From Noviherbaspirillum saxi (GTDB taxonomy: Bacteria > Pseudomonadota > Gammaproteobacteria > Burkholderiales > Burkholderiaceae_D): DNA of 64,000 nt. The first letter of the stretch is position 1; each line of letters starts with the position of its first letter. This document shows positions 38,027-47,482 of this stretch, one piece after another. The stretch is taken from positions 1,860,001 through 1,924,000 of the forward strand of contig NZ_QYUO01000001.1 of NCBI RefSeq assembly GCF_003591035.1, given 5' to 3'. The notes beneath the pieces were generated by a model. That model searched no databases and was not told the origin of the DNA. It was given only the letters and a program-made list of their open reading frames with translations. A program made the translations under genes and the position numbers.

Positions 38027-38042
38027 ACACTCTTGAGAGTGT
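38027..38042. promoter_or_regulatory. Palindrome between yaaA and the PIN gene
   Basis: ACACTCT-TG-AGAGTGT, perfect 7-bp arms. It lies 11 bp upstream of yaaA and 21 bp upstream of the divergent PIN gene, an ideal place for a shared operator. Confidence 0.5.
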
Positions 38043-38063
38043 CGCAAGGAAAGAATTTCGGCA

Positions 38064-38537
38064 ATGATACAGAATCGCATCGTCATCGACACAAACGTCT
38101 GCCTGGACCTGTTTGTATTTCACGACTCGCGCTGGGCGCAGCTATTGGCGGCGCTGAACGCAGGCGATATAGAGGCGGTAACACGGAGTGACTGCCGTAC
38201 CGAATGGCTGAAGGTTCTTGAATACCGACATCTGCCGTTGAATGACGAATTGCGACCAGAGGTCATTGCCGCATTTGACCGCTTGATCACCTGCCTTCCG
38301 GCTGACTTTAGCTCGGTACGCGCCGAAATCTTGCTTCCGGTCTGCACCGATCCCGATGACCAGAAATTTCTCGAACTGGCACGCGACGCTGGTGCTGCAA
38401 CCTTGATCACCAAGGACAAAGCGCTTCTCAAGCTGGCAAGAAGAACGGCCAGGGCCGGCATGTTTCAGATCATGCAGCCCGAAAAATGGACAGCCTCGTG
38501 GGAAACGATGCAAGCAACGCCAGCCGAGCCTGTATAG
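38064..38537 (+). CDS. PIN-domain protein, putative toxin (PIN_3)
   Basis: A 157-residue PIN-fold putative RNase. The conserved acids are Asp9 ([12 protein letters not shown]), a mid-domain Glu in EWLKVLEY, and Asp residues in [15 protein letters not shown] and [11 protein letters not shown]. It belongs to the group annotated as PIN-family toxin components, but no antitoxin gene lies next to it. Its start is 47 bp from the divergent yaaA start. It could be a stand-alone nuclease, and toxin activity is not shown by the sequence. Confidence 0.82.
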   Translation: MIQNRIVIDTNVCLDLFVFHDSRWAQLLAALNAGDIEAVTRSDCRTEWLKVLEYRHLPLNDELRPEVIAAFDRLITCLPADFSSVRAEILLPVCTDPDDQKFLELARDAGAATLITKDKALLKLARRTARAGMFQIMQPEKWTASWETMQATPAEPV

Positions 38538-38578
38538 AATGGCGTTTTGCCCTGCGCGCACTTTTCAGACTCTCAGAT

Positions 38579-39772
38579 ATGACCATGCCGACGCCCGCTT
38601 CCCTCGCGCCTGATACCCGACTTATCTCATTGCAATCCCGCCTTCCGAGTGTCGGCACAACGATCTTTACAGTGATGTCTGCGCTGGCAACTGAAAAGGG
38701 CGCGGTCAATCTGGGGCAGGGTTTTCCCGATTTCGACTGCGACCCTTCGCTGGTTGATGCCGTCACCGCAGCAATGAAGAATGGGCTGAATCAATACCCG
38801 CCGATGGCCGGCATCCCTGCCCTGCGAGAAGCGATTGCTGCAAAAATTGCAAGCATCTATGACCACCGCTATGACGCCGGTACTGAAATTACGATCACCG
38901 CCGGCGCGACCCAGGCATTGCTGACAGCCATTCTTTGCACAGTCCACCCCGGCGACGAAGTCCTGATCATTGAACCGGTGTACGACAGCTACGTGCCGGC
39001 CATCGAACTGGCCGGCGGCAAGCCGGTATTCGTACAAATGGAAGTCGGCCCGAACGGTTATTCCATCCCTTGGGATAAGGTCAATGCGGCAGTGACGCCG
39101 CGCACCCGGCTGTTGATGATCAATTCCCCGCACAACCCAACCGGCTCGGTGCTGCGCGAATCAGACATGCGAGCTCTTTCCGACATCGTGCACAACACCA
39201 ATATCGCGATCGTCTCTGACGAAGTCTACGAACACATGGTGTACGACGGCGCGCGGCATGAATCGGTATGCCGCTATCCCGATCTGGCTGCACGTTCCTT
39301 TGTCGTGTCGAGCTTCGGTAAAACCTATCACGTGACCGGATGGAAAATCGGCTATGTCGCCGCGCCGGCGCATCTATCGGCCGAATTCCGCAAAGTGCAT
39401 CAGTTCAACGTCTTTACCGTCAATACGCCTGTTCAGCACGGCATCGCACGCTATATGGCCGATCCGGCCCCCTATCTTGACCTGCCCGCCTTTTACCAGC
39501 GCAAGCGCGACCTGTTCCGCGACGGCCTGAAAACGAGCCGTTTCACCCTGCTTCCTTCGGATGGCACTTATTTCCAGTGCGTCGACTATTCCGCGATTTC
39601 GGATATGCCGGAAGTCGATTTCGCGAAATGGCTGACCAGCGAAATCGGGGTGGCCGCCATCCCGGTGTCAGCCTTCTACAACAGACCCAAGGATTCCTGC
39701 ATCGTGCGCTTCTGCTTCGCGAAGAAGGATGAAACCCTTCGGATTGCGCTTGAAAAGCTTGCAAGGGTCTGA
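38579..39772 (+). CDS. PLP-dependent aminotransferase (methionine aminotransferase YbdL-like)
   Basis: A 397-residue class I/II aminotransferase. It begins ISLQSRLPSVGTTIFTVMSA and NLGQGFPDFDCDP, typical of the YbdL/kynurenine aminotransferase branch. The PLP lysine is in SSFGKTYHVTGWKIGY, and the Asn/Tyr cofactor contacts are in SPHNPTGSV and SDEVYEHMVYD. Its probable role is transamination of methionine or aromatic amino acids with keto acids. It follows the PIN gene by 41 bp. The start is the ATG at 38579; MPTPAS two codons later is equally possible. Confidence 0.9.
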   Translation: MTMPTPASLAPDTRLISLQSRLPSVGTTIFTVMSALATEKGAVNLGQGFPDFDCDPSLVDAVTAAMKNGLNQYPPMAGIPALREAIAAKIASIYDHRYDAGTEITITAGATQALLTAILCTVHPGDEVLIIEPVYDSYVPAIELAGGKPVFVQMEVGPNGYSIPWDKVNAAVTPRTRLLMINSPHNPTGSVLRESDMRALSDIVHNTNIAIVSDEVYEHMVYDGARHESVCRYPDLAARSFVVSSFGKTYHVTGWKIGYVAAPAHLSAEFRKVHQFNVFTVNTPVQHGIARYMADPAPYLDLPAFYQRKRDLFRDGLKTSRFTLLPSDGTYFQCVDYSAISDMPEVDFAKWLTSEIGVAAIPVSAFYNRPKDSCIVRFCFAKKDETLRIALEKLARV

Positions 39773-39994
39773 AAAGTCTCCTAAGCTCCAATCATATAAA
39801 GTTGCCGTGTATCAATAGCCATCTTTGATGTGCGTAGTGCCGCGCTCTCCCGCAGCACAAGTGGCTTTTCGCCACCATTTGCTGCGAGCGGCCTGTGGCG
39901 TCAGCCTTATCGAAGCAAAGCATCCGGAACAATCGATCGTATGCAAGACCAGCCGTAACCACTCGCGACACCACCACATGGCAGGGGGCAGCAG

Positions 39995-41140
39995 ATGGAA
40001 CAGCGTCGACTCAGCATGTCCGATATTGCAATTGGCGAGCCACTGCCCTGGGATGTTTTCGGAGAGGGAAACAAGCTGCTGCTTCGGCGCGGACACATCG
40101 TTCAGAGCAGCTCGCAGATCGAATCCCTGCTGACGCGCGGGCTCTTTATCGATGCGGGGCACTTTGACCGGCACAATAAGGCGATCAAGGAAGCGCACGC
40201 GCTGCGGCAGGATACGCCGTCCGCACTGCGCTTCATCAACCTCGCAAACAAGCGGCTGGAACGCTTGCTCTACAACCTCAACAACGAAGCGGATGCGCCG
40301 GCAAAGATTCTCGAAGTCGGCAAGGCTCTGGCCTTCGCGGTCGACATCAATCCCGACATTGTGTTGGCCAGTGTTTTACTCAACCAGCAGGCGTCCAGCT
40401 ATGCGGTCCGCCACTGCATCGATACGGCTCTCGTAGCCTTGCTGATCGCGCGCGCGATGAACAAATCAGCTGATGAAGCACAGCTCATTACTGCTGCATC
40501 ACTGACGATGAACATCGGGATGTTGCGCCAGCACGATCAGATGCAAATGAAGCAGGAACCGCTATCCGAGAAGGAAAGTGCATTGATCAAGGCGCATGCG
40601 CAGGGTAGCGTCGAAGTTCTCAAAGAGACCGGCGTGTCCGATGCGGACTGGCTCTCGTATGTGCAGCTTCACCATGAAAAAGACGATGGCAGCGGTTATC
40701 CAGGCGGGAAGTCCACGGCTGACATACCGCAAAATGCAAGGATTGTGGCGTTTGCGGATCGCTATTGCGCCTGCATTGTCGGCAGGGCTTATCGAAAAAC
40801 CCTGTCGCCCAACGTCGCATTAAGAGACGTGCTTCTCGCCGGCGGCAAGACCAGCGATCCCCAGCTGGCAGCCCACTTCATCAAGGAAATCGGCACCTAT
40901 CCGCCAGGCGCCTTCGTGCGCCTGCAAAGTGGAGAAATCGGGGTGGTCACGCGCCGTACGAAGGCCGCTGCTGCGCCGGTCGTGCATGCTTTCATCGGCC
41001 CGCGCGGCGCGCCGCTGTCGTTTCCGATTCAGCGCGACACCAGCAAGGAATTGTATGCCGTCCGTGAACTGCTGGCACCGGAACAGGCAATGCTGCGTTT
41101 CAGCATGCAGCAGCTATGGGGTAACGAGGCAGCGCTTTAG
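39995..41140 (+). CDS. HD-GYP-like protein with a degenerate metal site
   Basis: A 381-residue cytosolic protein. An N-terminal region (about 1-90) is like those preceding HD-GYP domains. It is followed by an HD-GYP-like domain with the helix RHCIDTALVALLIA and the intact signature HHEKDDGSGYPGG. The metal-binding HD dyad, normally LLHDIGK, reads LTMNIGML, so His-Asp is replaced by Met-Asn. It is probably not an active c-di-GMP phosphodiesterase and may act as a binding or scaffold protein. The start has GGGGG eight bases upstream; MSDIAIG seven codons later is possible. Confidence 0.82.
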   Translation: MEQRRLSMSDIAIGEPLPWDVFGEGNKLLLRRGHIVQSSSQIESLLTRGLFIDAGHFDRHNKAIKEAHALRQDTPSALRFINLANKRLERLLYNLNNEADAPAKILEVGKALAFAVDINPDIVLASVLLNQQASSYAVRHCIDTALVALLIARAMNKSADEAQLITAASLTMNIGMLRQHDQMQMKQEPLSEKESALIKAHAQGSVEVLKETGVSDADWLSYVQLHHEKDDGSGYPGGKSTADIPQNARIVAFADRYCACIVGRAYRKTLSPNVALRDVLLAGGKTSDPQLAAHFIKEIGTYPPGAFVRLQSGEIGVVTRRTKAAAAPVVHAFIGPRGAPLSFPIQRDTSKELYAVRELLAPEQAMLRFSMQQLWGNEAAL

Positions 41141-41218
41141 GAGGCTGGCAGAACCGTTTGAATTTTTCTAAAGCGTTCCTCGTTGCCTTATGCGATAAGC
41201 CGCCCTGCTTTGGCTTGC

Positions 41219-41866
41219 TTACTTCACCATCGACTTCATCATTTCTTGGTTGAGCTTTCGATCGGCGTTGACACGCTGTGCGGACGGACGCTCGCTCAGC
41301 ATCTTGACGTATTCGCGCGTCGGCAATTCGGCAAGCAAGTCTTCTCCATAGATCACTTTTGACGCCATGCTGACGAGCGGCAGGTGAACCATGCCGGCGC
41401 AATCCGCCATCGTGAATTCCGCTCCGGCGATGTAGGGAAAAAACTTGACCAGCGTTCCGAACGCCTTGGCATTGCGAGCCAGCAGTTTACGCGTGCGTTC
41501 CTTGACTTCATCCGACACCTTGCCGCCAAAGAAAGCTTCCGCATAGAGTTCGCGCGCAACCAGTTCCAGATGCAACTCCATGAAGGTGATGATTTCGCGT
41601 ACCTGAGCCGCGGCAAACGGGTCGGCAGGTATCAAAGGCTTTTCCGGATAGGCGGACTCCAGATAGTCCAGCATGACCTGAGATTCACGCAACCGGCCGT
41701 GCTCGGTTTCAAAGAAAGGGATCTTGCCCAAGGGCGAGCGCGCCATAAGTTCTGGCGCACGATTGGTCCAGACCAGTTCTTCTTCAAAGTCGATGCCCTT
41801 TTCAAGCAAGGCCATCTTTACCTTGTTGTAGTAATTGCTGGCGGCGAATCCACATATTTTTAACAC
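41219..41866 (-). CDS. Glutathione S-transferase family protein
   Basis: A 215-residue GST. The thioredoxin-fold N-terminus (FAASNYYNKVKMALLEKGID) carries the glutathione-contact segment LGKIPFFETEHGRLRESQVM with the cis-Pro and Glu-Ser pair. An all-helical C-terminal domain follows. It is convergent with the HD-GYP-like gene and its substrate is unknown. Confidence 0.9.
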   Translation of the reverse strand: MLKICGFAASNYYNKVKMALLEKGIDFEEELVWTNRAPELMARSPLGKIPFFETEHGRLRESQVMLDYLESAYPEKPLIPADPFAAAQVREIITFMELHLELVARELYAEAFFGGKVSDEVKERTRKLLARNAKAFGTLVKFFPYIAGAEFTMADCAGMVHLPLVSMASKVIYGEDLLAELPTREYVKMLSERPSAQRVNADRKLNQEMMKSMVK

Positions 41867-42042
41867 ACTGTCTCCTTGTTTCTGAATGGTATGGGTCGAA
41901 ACAGCTTACCGCAGTTTTTGCGATATTGCCGCTGGATCGACGTTCGCGACATATTTCGGCAATAATAGAAAACAAATTTCACTCTTCATTCCCTGCCCGG
42001 CCTGGCCCTGCGGGCATCATTCCGATAAACAAGCCTTCTGCC

Positions 42043-42822
42043 ATGTCCGCCGAACTCCAAGCATCCCGCCAAGACGCCACCCTTATCCTGACCATTTCCA
42101 ATCCGGGTGCGCGCAATGCACTGCACCCCGACATGTATGCGGCAGCCATAGAAACCCTGTCTACCGCCGAACGCGACGACTCCATCCGTGCCGTCGTACT
42201 GACGGGCGCTGATGGCTTTTTCTGTTCCGGCGGCAATCTGAACCGGCTGCTTGAAAACCGAAGCAAGGATAAGTCGGTCCAGGCAGAGTCGATCGATAAC
42301 CTACATGGATGGATAGAAGCAATCCGCGATTGTCCCAAACCGGTTATTGCCGCCGTCGACAACACCGCTGCCGGCGCCGGCTTTTCATTGGCCCTTGCCT
42401 GCGACATGATCGTCGCAGGGGCATCGGCAAAGTTTCTCATGGCCTATGTCAAGGTCGGCCTGACGCCGGATGGGGGCGGCAGCTGGTTCCTTTCACATGC
42501 CTTGCCGCGCCAGCTTGCAGCCGAAGTCCTCATCGAAGGCAAACCGATCACGGCGGAACGGCTGCATCAAGTCGGCGTGGTCAATCGTCTCGTTCCGGAC
42601 GGCACCGCACTGGACGCCGCACTCGCCTGGGCCGATGAACTCGCCCAACTGTCGCCGAACTCTGTCGAGCGCATCAAGTCTCTGACACATGAGGCGCAGC
42701 GCAATACGCTGGCTCAGCATTTCGAATCCGAAAAACGGCACTTTGTCGAAAGCCTGCACCATCGCGATGCGCTTGAAGGCATCAGTGCATTTCTCGAAAA
42801 ACGGACACCCCGCTACAAATGA
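42043..42822 (+). CDS. Enoyl-CoA hydratase/isomerase (crotonase family)
   Basis: A 259-residue crotonase. It has the oxyanion-hole segments GADGFFCSGGNL and VDNTAAGAGFSLALACDM, followed by KVGLTPDGGGSWFL. In the last motif the second catalytic Glu of classic hydratases is replaced by Asp-Gly, as in isomerase-type or PaaG-like members. The chosen start MSAELQASRQD is the homology start. It overlaps the phosphatase gene by four bases, so the two are translationally coupled. Confidence 0.9.
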   Translation: MSAELQASRQDATLILTISNPGARNALHPDMYAAAIETLSTAERDDSIRAVVLTGADGFFCSGGNLNRLLENRSKDKSVQAESIDNLHGWIEAIRDCPKPVIAAVDNTAAGAGFSLALACDMIVAGASAKFLMAYVKVGLTPDGGGSWFLSHALPRQLAAEVLIEGKPITAERLHQVGVVNRLVPDGTALDAALAWADELAQLSPNSVERIKSLTHEAQRNTLAQHFESEKRHFVESLHHRDALEGISAFLEKRTPRYK

Positions 42823-43529
42823 CTTCACAACACAGACGGCGCATCTACCTGATGCGTCACGGCAGCGTTACTTACTTCGACGAACAGGGCAAACCTTTTC
42901 TACCGGAACAGGTGCCTCTCAATGAGCTTGGACGCGAACAAGCCGCCGCCGCTGGCCGCGTATTTGCCCAGGAAAAACTGCATTTCGACCGCGTGATCGT
43001 ATCCGGCCTGCCGCGCACCGTCGAAACGGCAACCCGGGTGCTTGCCGAAACCGGACAGCAGATCGAATTGGAACGCTGGCCCGAACTCGTAGAGCTGCGC
43101 GGAGGCAAGCTGTCGGCAATACCGGATGAAAGTTTGAAAGAGGCATTCGTCGGCGCATTCGATGGCGTCGTGCCCGAAGACCGAAAATTTCTTGAAGGTG
43201 AATCGATCGGCCAGTTGATGGACAGGGTGCATCCCTGCATCGACCGCCTGCGCGAAGACAAGTCCTGGGACACGGTCCTGCTGGTCCTGCATGGCGGCGT
43301 CAACCGCGCCATCCTGTCCTATGCATTGACCAACCAGAGAATATTCCTGGGCAATCTTGCGCAGACCGCCGGCTGCATCAATGCGATCGACGTCGGCGCT
43401 GTGCATGCGGACTGGGTGGTGCGGGTGATGAACTACTCGCCGATCTCGACGCTGCAGGGCGAGTCGCGCCATACGACGATGGAAGTCTTGCTCGATCAAT
43501 ACCTAAAATCGCGCAACCGCCAGTCATAA
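42819..43529 (+). CDS. Histidine phosphatase family protein
   Basis: A 236-residue phosphoglycerate mutase-like phosphatase. The catalytic motif IYLMRHGSVTYFD (RHG) is at the N-terminus, with a second Arg in SGLPRTVETA and the second catalytic His in LLVLHGGVNRAIL. Substrate unknown; it may dephosphorylate a metabolite of the acyl-CoA locus. It is coupled to the crotonase gene by an ATGA overlap. Confidence 0.9.
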   Translation: MTSQHRRRIYLMRHGSVTYFDEQGKPFLPEQVPLNELGREQAAAAGRVFAQEKLHFDRVIVSGLPRTVETATRVLAETGQQIELERWPELVELRGGKLSAIPDESLKEAFVGAFDGVVPEDRKFLEGESIGQLMDRVHPCIDRLREDKSWDTVLLVLHGGVNRAILSYALTNQRIFLGNLAQTAGCINAIDVGAVHADWVVRVMNYSPISTLQGESRHTTMEVLLDQYLKSRNRQS

Positions 43530-43572
43530 GCGAAGAATGTTTTACGCATCTCCGGCAAATGAAAATAGAATA

Positions 43573-43584
43573 GTACGGTCGTAC
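43573..43584. promoter_or_regulatory. Palindrome upstream of the kinase/ACAD operon
   Basis: GTACG-GT-CGTAC with flanking AT-rich bases, in the 113-bp gap before the phosphotransferase gene. It resembles TetR-type operators found in acyl-CoA catabolic operons. No TetR gene is in the window, so the regulator is unknown. Confidence 0.55.
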
Positions 43585-43642
43585 GATTTTAGCGGTAGAA
43601 TGTGTCGATAACAATTTTCCCGCGGCTTGCAAAGGAGACGAG

Positions 43643-44707
43643 ATGTTTGAAGAGTACATGGGTACGAGGCCAGTGTCGGACCGTCAGAAATTCGACGTTG
43701 GCGCCATGCAGGAATACATGCGCCGGCACGTCGAAGGTTTTTCCGGCGACCTGAGCGTCGAGCAGTTCAATGGCGGACAGTCGAACCCGACGTTCAAGCT
43801 GACGGCCGACGGCAAGCGTTATGTCTTGCGCACCAAGCCAGGCCCTGCGGCCAAACTGCTCGCTTCTGCCCACGCGATCGACCGCGAATTCCGTGTAATG
43901 AATGCGCTCAACAAGGCTGGCTTCCCGGCAGCAAAACAGTATGCGCTGTGCACCGATGAGTCCATCATCGGCCGTGCTTTCTACATCATGGATTTCGTTG
44001 ACGGACGCGTGTTGTGGGACCAGTCGCTGCCCGGCATGAGCAACAGCGAACGCGCTGCCATTTACGACGAAATGAATCGTGTGATCTCTCAGCTGCACAC
44101 CGTCGATTATGCGGCCATCGGCCTCGCCGATTACGGCAAGCCCGGCAATTATTTCGTCCGTCAGATCGACCGCTGGACCAAGCAATACAAGGCGTCCGAA
44201 ACGGAAAAGATCGACGCGATGGATAAGTTGATCGAATGGCTGCCCAACAATATCCCACCTGGCGACGATACCAGCATCGTGCATGGAGACTATCGCCTCG
44301 ACAACATGATTTTCCATCCGACCGAGCCGCGCGTCCTGGCTGTGCTGGACTGGGAACTGTCGACGCTTGGTCATCCGCTGGCCGACTTTTCCTACCACTG
44401 CATGAGCTGGCATATTCCGCAGGGACAGTTCCGCGGCATCGGCGGGCTCGATCACAAATCGCTCGGCATTCCAAGCGAGGAAGAATACATCGCGAAGTAT
44501 TGCGAGCGTACCGGCAAGACCATACGCAAGGAAGATTTCAACTTCTACCTGGCGTACAACATGTTCCGCATGGCAGGCATCCTGCAAGGCATCATGAAAC
44601 GCTATGTGGATGGCACGGCATCGAGCGAGCAAGCACTGAAGTCCGGCAAATCCGCGCGGCCCATGGCTGAGATGGGCTGGGACTATGCTTCCGGCAAAAA
44701 TGATTAA
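43643..44707 (+). CDS. APH-family phosphotransferase (ACAD10/11-kinase or LvaA-like)
   Basis: A 354-residue kinase of the aminoglycoside phosphotransferase fold. Brenner's motif VHGDYRLDNMIF carries the catalytic Asp and Asn, and LDWELSTLGHPLADF holds the Mg-binding Asp. In human ACAD10/11 a kinase of this kind is fused to an acyl-CoA dehydrogenase. Here the two are adjacent separate genes, 46 bp apart. In Pseudomonas putida LvaA and LvaC phosphorylate and then eliminate 4-hydroxyacyl-CoA. The same use is the best guess here. Antibiotic resistance is unlikely. Confidence 0.88.
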   Translation: MFEEYMGTRPVSDRQKFDVGAMQEYMRRHVEGFSGDLSVEQFNGGQSNPTFKLTADGKRYVLRTKPGPAAKLLASAHAIDREFRVMNALNKAGFPAAKQYALCTDESIIGRAFYIMDFVDGRVLWDQSLPGMSNSERAAIYDEMNRVISQLHTVDYAAIGLADYGKPGNYFVRQIDRWTKQYKASETEKIDAMDKLIEWLPNNIPPGDDTSIVHGDYRLDNMIFHPTEPRVLAVLDWELSTLGHPLADFSYHCMSWHIPQGQFRGIGGLDHKSLGIPSEEEYIAKYCERTGKTIRKEDFNFYLAYNMFRMAGILQGIMKRYVDGTASSEQALKSGKSARPMAEMGWDYASGKND

Positions 44708-44753
44708 GCGAAAACCTAGGACGTAAACACAGGGACCAACCCGAGGAGACATG

Positions 44754-46016
44754 ATGGAATTCGAGTATTCAGATCGTTGCAAGCAGTTGCAGGAAAAGCT
44801 GTTGAAGTTCATGGATGAGCACATCTATCCGAACGAAAAAGCCTTCGATGAAGAGGTGGACCGCAATGGCCGTGAAAAAGGCAATCGCTGGATTCCGACA
44901 CAGCTGATTGAAGACTTGAAGCCGAAGGCACGCGCCGCCGGATTGTGGAACCTCTTCCTGCCCAAGTCGACCCGCGCACCTGAAGGCCTGTCGAATCTCG
45001 ATTACGCTCCACTGTGCGAAATCATGGGACGCGTCTCTTGGGCACCCGAAGTCTTCAACTGCGCCGCGCCGGACACCGGCAACATGGAAACCATCGAGCG
45101 TTACGGCACCGAGGAACACAAGCGCGAATGGCTGGAGCCGCTGCTGCGCGGCGAGATCCGTTCGGCATTTGCGATGACGGAGCCGGCAGTGGCCTCTTCC
45201 GACGCAACCAATATCGCGACGCGCATCCAGCGCGACGGCGACGAGTATGTCATCAATGGCCATAAGTGGTGGATTTCCGGCGCAGGCGATCCGCGCTGCA
45301 AGGTCTTCATCCTGATGGGCAAAACCGATCCGGATGCACCGCGCCATTCGCAGCAATCGATGATCCTGGTGCCGCGCGACGCCAAGGGTGTTACCATCAA
45401 GCGTCCGCTGCCGGTATTCGGTTATGACGATGCGCCGCACGGCCATTGCGAAATCCTGTTTGAAAACGTGCGCGTACCTGCTTCCAACATTCTGCTCGGC
45501 GAAGGCCGCGGTTTCGAAATCGCGCAGGGTCGCCTTGGGCCTGGCCGCATCCACCATTGCATGCGCGCCATCGGCGTGGCGGAACGGGCGCTTGAGTACA
45601 TGTGCAAGCGCCTGAACGATCGCGTGGCGTTTGGCCGCAAGGTGTCGGAGCAAAGCATATGGCATGAGCGCATCGCCGAGTCGCGCATCATGATCGACAC
45701 CGCCCGCCTGCTGACCCTGAAGGCTGCCTACATGATGGATACCGTGGGCAACAAGCATGCAAAGGCCGAGATCGCGATGATCAAGGTGCTCGCCCCTAAC
45801 GTGACGCAACAGGTGCTCGACTGGGCAATCCAGGCGCATGGCGCCGGTGGCGTTTGCGACGACTTCCCGCTCGCCGGCCAGTGGGCAGGCAACCGGACCC
45901 TACGTATTGCGGACGGCCCGGACGAGGTCCATCGCAATTCGATCGCGAAGCTGGAACTGGCGAAGCACATGGCGATTCCTTCGCGCGATACCGAGCTTCC
46001 GATTACCCGCTCCTGA
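44754..46016 (+). CDS. Acyl-CoA dehydrogenase (ACAD11/LvaC-like)
   Basis: A 420-residue acyl-CoA dehydrogenase-fold protein, longer than the beta-oxidation type. It has the FAD motif [19 protein letters not shown] and the C-terminal block [16 protein letters not shown]. This branch matches ACAD10/11 C-terminal halves. The adjacent kinase suggests it eliminates a phosphate from 4-phosphoacyl-CoA rather than performing simple dehydrogenation. The ATG at 44754 is preferred by RBS spacing (GAGGAG); an ATG at 44751 immediately precedes it. Confidence 0.9.
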   Translation: MEFEYSDRCKQLQEKLLKFMDEHIYPNEKAFDEEVDRNGREKGNRWIPTQLIEDLKPKARAAGLWNLFLPKSTRAPEGLSNLDYAPLCEIMGRVSWAPEVFNCAAPDTGNMETIERYGTEEHKREWLEPLLRGEIRSAFAMTEPAVASSDATNIATRIQRDGDEYVINGHKWWISGAGDPRCKVFILMGKTDPDAPRHSQQSMILVPRDAKGVTIKRPLPVFGYDDAPHGHCEILFENVRVPASNILLGEGRGFEIAQGRLGPGRIHHCMRAIGVAERALEYMCKRLNDRVAFGRKVSEQSIWHERIAESRIMIDTARLLTLKAAYMMDTVGNKHAKAEIAMIKVLAPNVTQQVLDWAIQAHGAGGVCDDFPLAGQWAGNRTLRIADGPDEVHRNSIAKLELAKHMAIPSRDTELPITRS

Positions 46017-46103
46017 TTCTGCAGTAGCCGCTCTGCAAGGACTGTCGAATCGCTGCATAATCCGTGCAGCATTTGACAGTCCAACAACATCGCAGGAGCG
46101 AAG

Positions 46104-46796
46104 ATGATCGACGTTTATTCCACGGCCACCCCAAACGGCCACAAAGTCCACATCATGCTGGAAGAGTGTGGCCTCCCCTACCAGGTCCACCATATCAACA
46201 TCGGCGAAGGCGACCAGTTCAAGCCTGAGTTTCTCGCGATCTCTCCCAACAATAAAATTCCTGCGATCATGGATTCCGACGGTCCGGACGGCAAGCCGAT
46301 TTCTTTGTTTGAATCGGGCGCTATCCTGGTCTACTTGGCCAGCAAGGTCGGCAAATTCCTTGGCAATACCGACCGCGAAAAATTCACGACTCTGCAATGG
46401 CTGATGTTCCAGATGGGCGGTGTCGGTCCCATGCTCGGTCAGGCGCATCACTTCCGCATCTATGCGCCGGAAAAAATCGACTACGCAATCAACCGCTATA
46501 CCAATGAGGCCAGACGCCTGTATGGCGTAATCGACAAACAGGTATCGAAGACCGGTTACCTCGCCAGCGATGAATACACGATTGCCGATATTGCGACTTT
46601 CCCTTGGCTGCGCTCATGGAAAAACCAGGGCATCGAATGGGAAGATTTTCCGAATACGAAACGCTGGTTCGATGAAATCAGTGAACGCCCGGCAGTGAAA
46701 CGCGGTGTCGAGGTGTTGGCCAGTTTGCGCAAACCACTGGTGGATGACAAGTCGAAAGAAATATTGTTTGGGTCAACCCAATATCAGAAGCGCTAG
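46104..46796 (+). CDS. Glutathione S-transferase, YfcG/YghU-like
   Basis: A 230-residue GST of the Nu class, whose E. coli members act as disulfide-bond oxidoreductases. The N-terminus MIDVYSTATPNGHKVHIMLE and ISPNNKIPAIMD are typical. An AGGAG precedes the ATG. It is the last gene of the acyl-CoA locus, followed within 120 bp by tRNA-Arg. Confidence 0.9.
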   Translation: MIDVYSTATPNGHKVHIMLEECGLPYQVHHINIGEGDQFKPEFLAISPNNKIPAIMDSDGPDGKPISLFESGAILVYLASKVGKFLGNTDREKFTTLQWLMFQMGGVGPMLGQAHHFRIYAPEKIDYAINRYTNEARRLYGVIDKQVSKTGYLASDEYTIADIATFPWLRSWKNQGIEWEDFPNTKRWFDEISERPAVKRGVEVLASLRKPLVDDKSKEILFGSTQYQKR

Positions 46797-46897
46797 GAAG
46801 ATGCTTGTTCACTGCCCGCCCTCGGTTCTGAAAGTGTACAAGGGAGCAATATAAAAATGCTTCTGGAGGGGCTTCCAAAGTTTGTTGAATGGGTGCT

Positions 46898-46903
46898 ATA
46901 ATT
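46898..46903 (+). promoter_or_regulatory. Candidate -10 box of tRNA-Arg
   Basis: A TATAAT hexamer 10 bp upstream of the tRNA 5' end, preceded by a TTGAAT-like -35 (about 46884). It fits a sigma-70 promoter for a single tRNA gene. Confidence 0.6.
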
Positions 46904-46912
46904 TTGTTTTTC

Positions 46913-46989
46913 GCGGCTGTAGCTCAGCTGGATAGAGTACTTGGCTACGAACCAAGGGGTCGTGGGTTCGATTCCTGCCAGCCGCACCA
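46913..46989 (+). tRNA. tRNA-Arg (anticodon ACG)
   Basis: Full cloverleaf by eye: acceptor GCGGCTG paired with CAGCCGC, D-arm GCTC/GAGT region, anticodon stem CTTGG/CCAAG with loop CTACGAA (anticodon ACG), T-arm around GGTTCGATTCC and an encoded CCA end. A34 would be deaminated to inosine, so it reads CGU, CGC and CGA. Confidence 0.97.
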
Positions 46990-46998
46990 GTATAACGA

Positions 46999-47027
46999 GG
47001 GGTTAGATCGCAAGATCTAACCCCTTT
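46999..47027 (+). terminator. Terminator of tRNA-Arg
   Basis: An 11-bp perfect stem (46999-47009 with 47014-47024) with a GCAA tetraloop and a short T run, 10 bp after the CCA end. Confidence 0.85.
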
Positions 47028-47482
47028 CTGGTTTACAGGCATGCTTGAGCGGTTGAAGATTCAATACGGCCAAGTAACTGCAACTGTAATTGCATCACAT
47101 CGCTTGTTTCCAAGCTTCCCTTCTGGTCAGGCGCGTCGCTCTATCTTCTGATCACAGTCACCACAAATCAAATCAAGAGACAAGATTTCTCTGCGCTTTT
47201 TCGGCCTCCCTTTCCTGGCAGCGATTAAATTTCAAAAGCTTGTGATAAAGTCGCTCCCAGTATTGCAAATCAGAATGCCCTCAATGTGCCGCCACGCTTT
47301 CAGGATATCGACCATAAACGCTCCCGTTCACAATGTTGCGGCTCAGTCAGATAAATGCATTGTTCCCGGCTTTCAAGATTTGGCGGAATCTCTTCCTTAC
47401 TACTCATCCATGCTTTATCGGCTTGGTCGCCTTTCGCGCGCTAGTTGCACCCACGCTCGATGAACCGCGATACCGTAAGCAA
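47028..47482. other. Intergenic region before the cupredoxin gene
   Basis: About 455 bp without a supported gene. Short frames here lack RBS or family resemblance. It must contain the promoter of the cupredoxin/GGDEF-EAL unit. I see no clear repeat or RNA structure. Confidence 0.45.

Noticed and set aside
43589..44824. 411-codon open frame on the minus strand
   Set aside because: Antisense to the phosphotransferase gene, which has clear kinase motifs.
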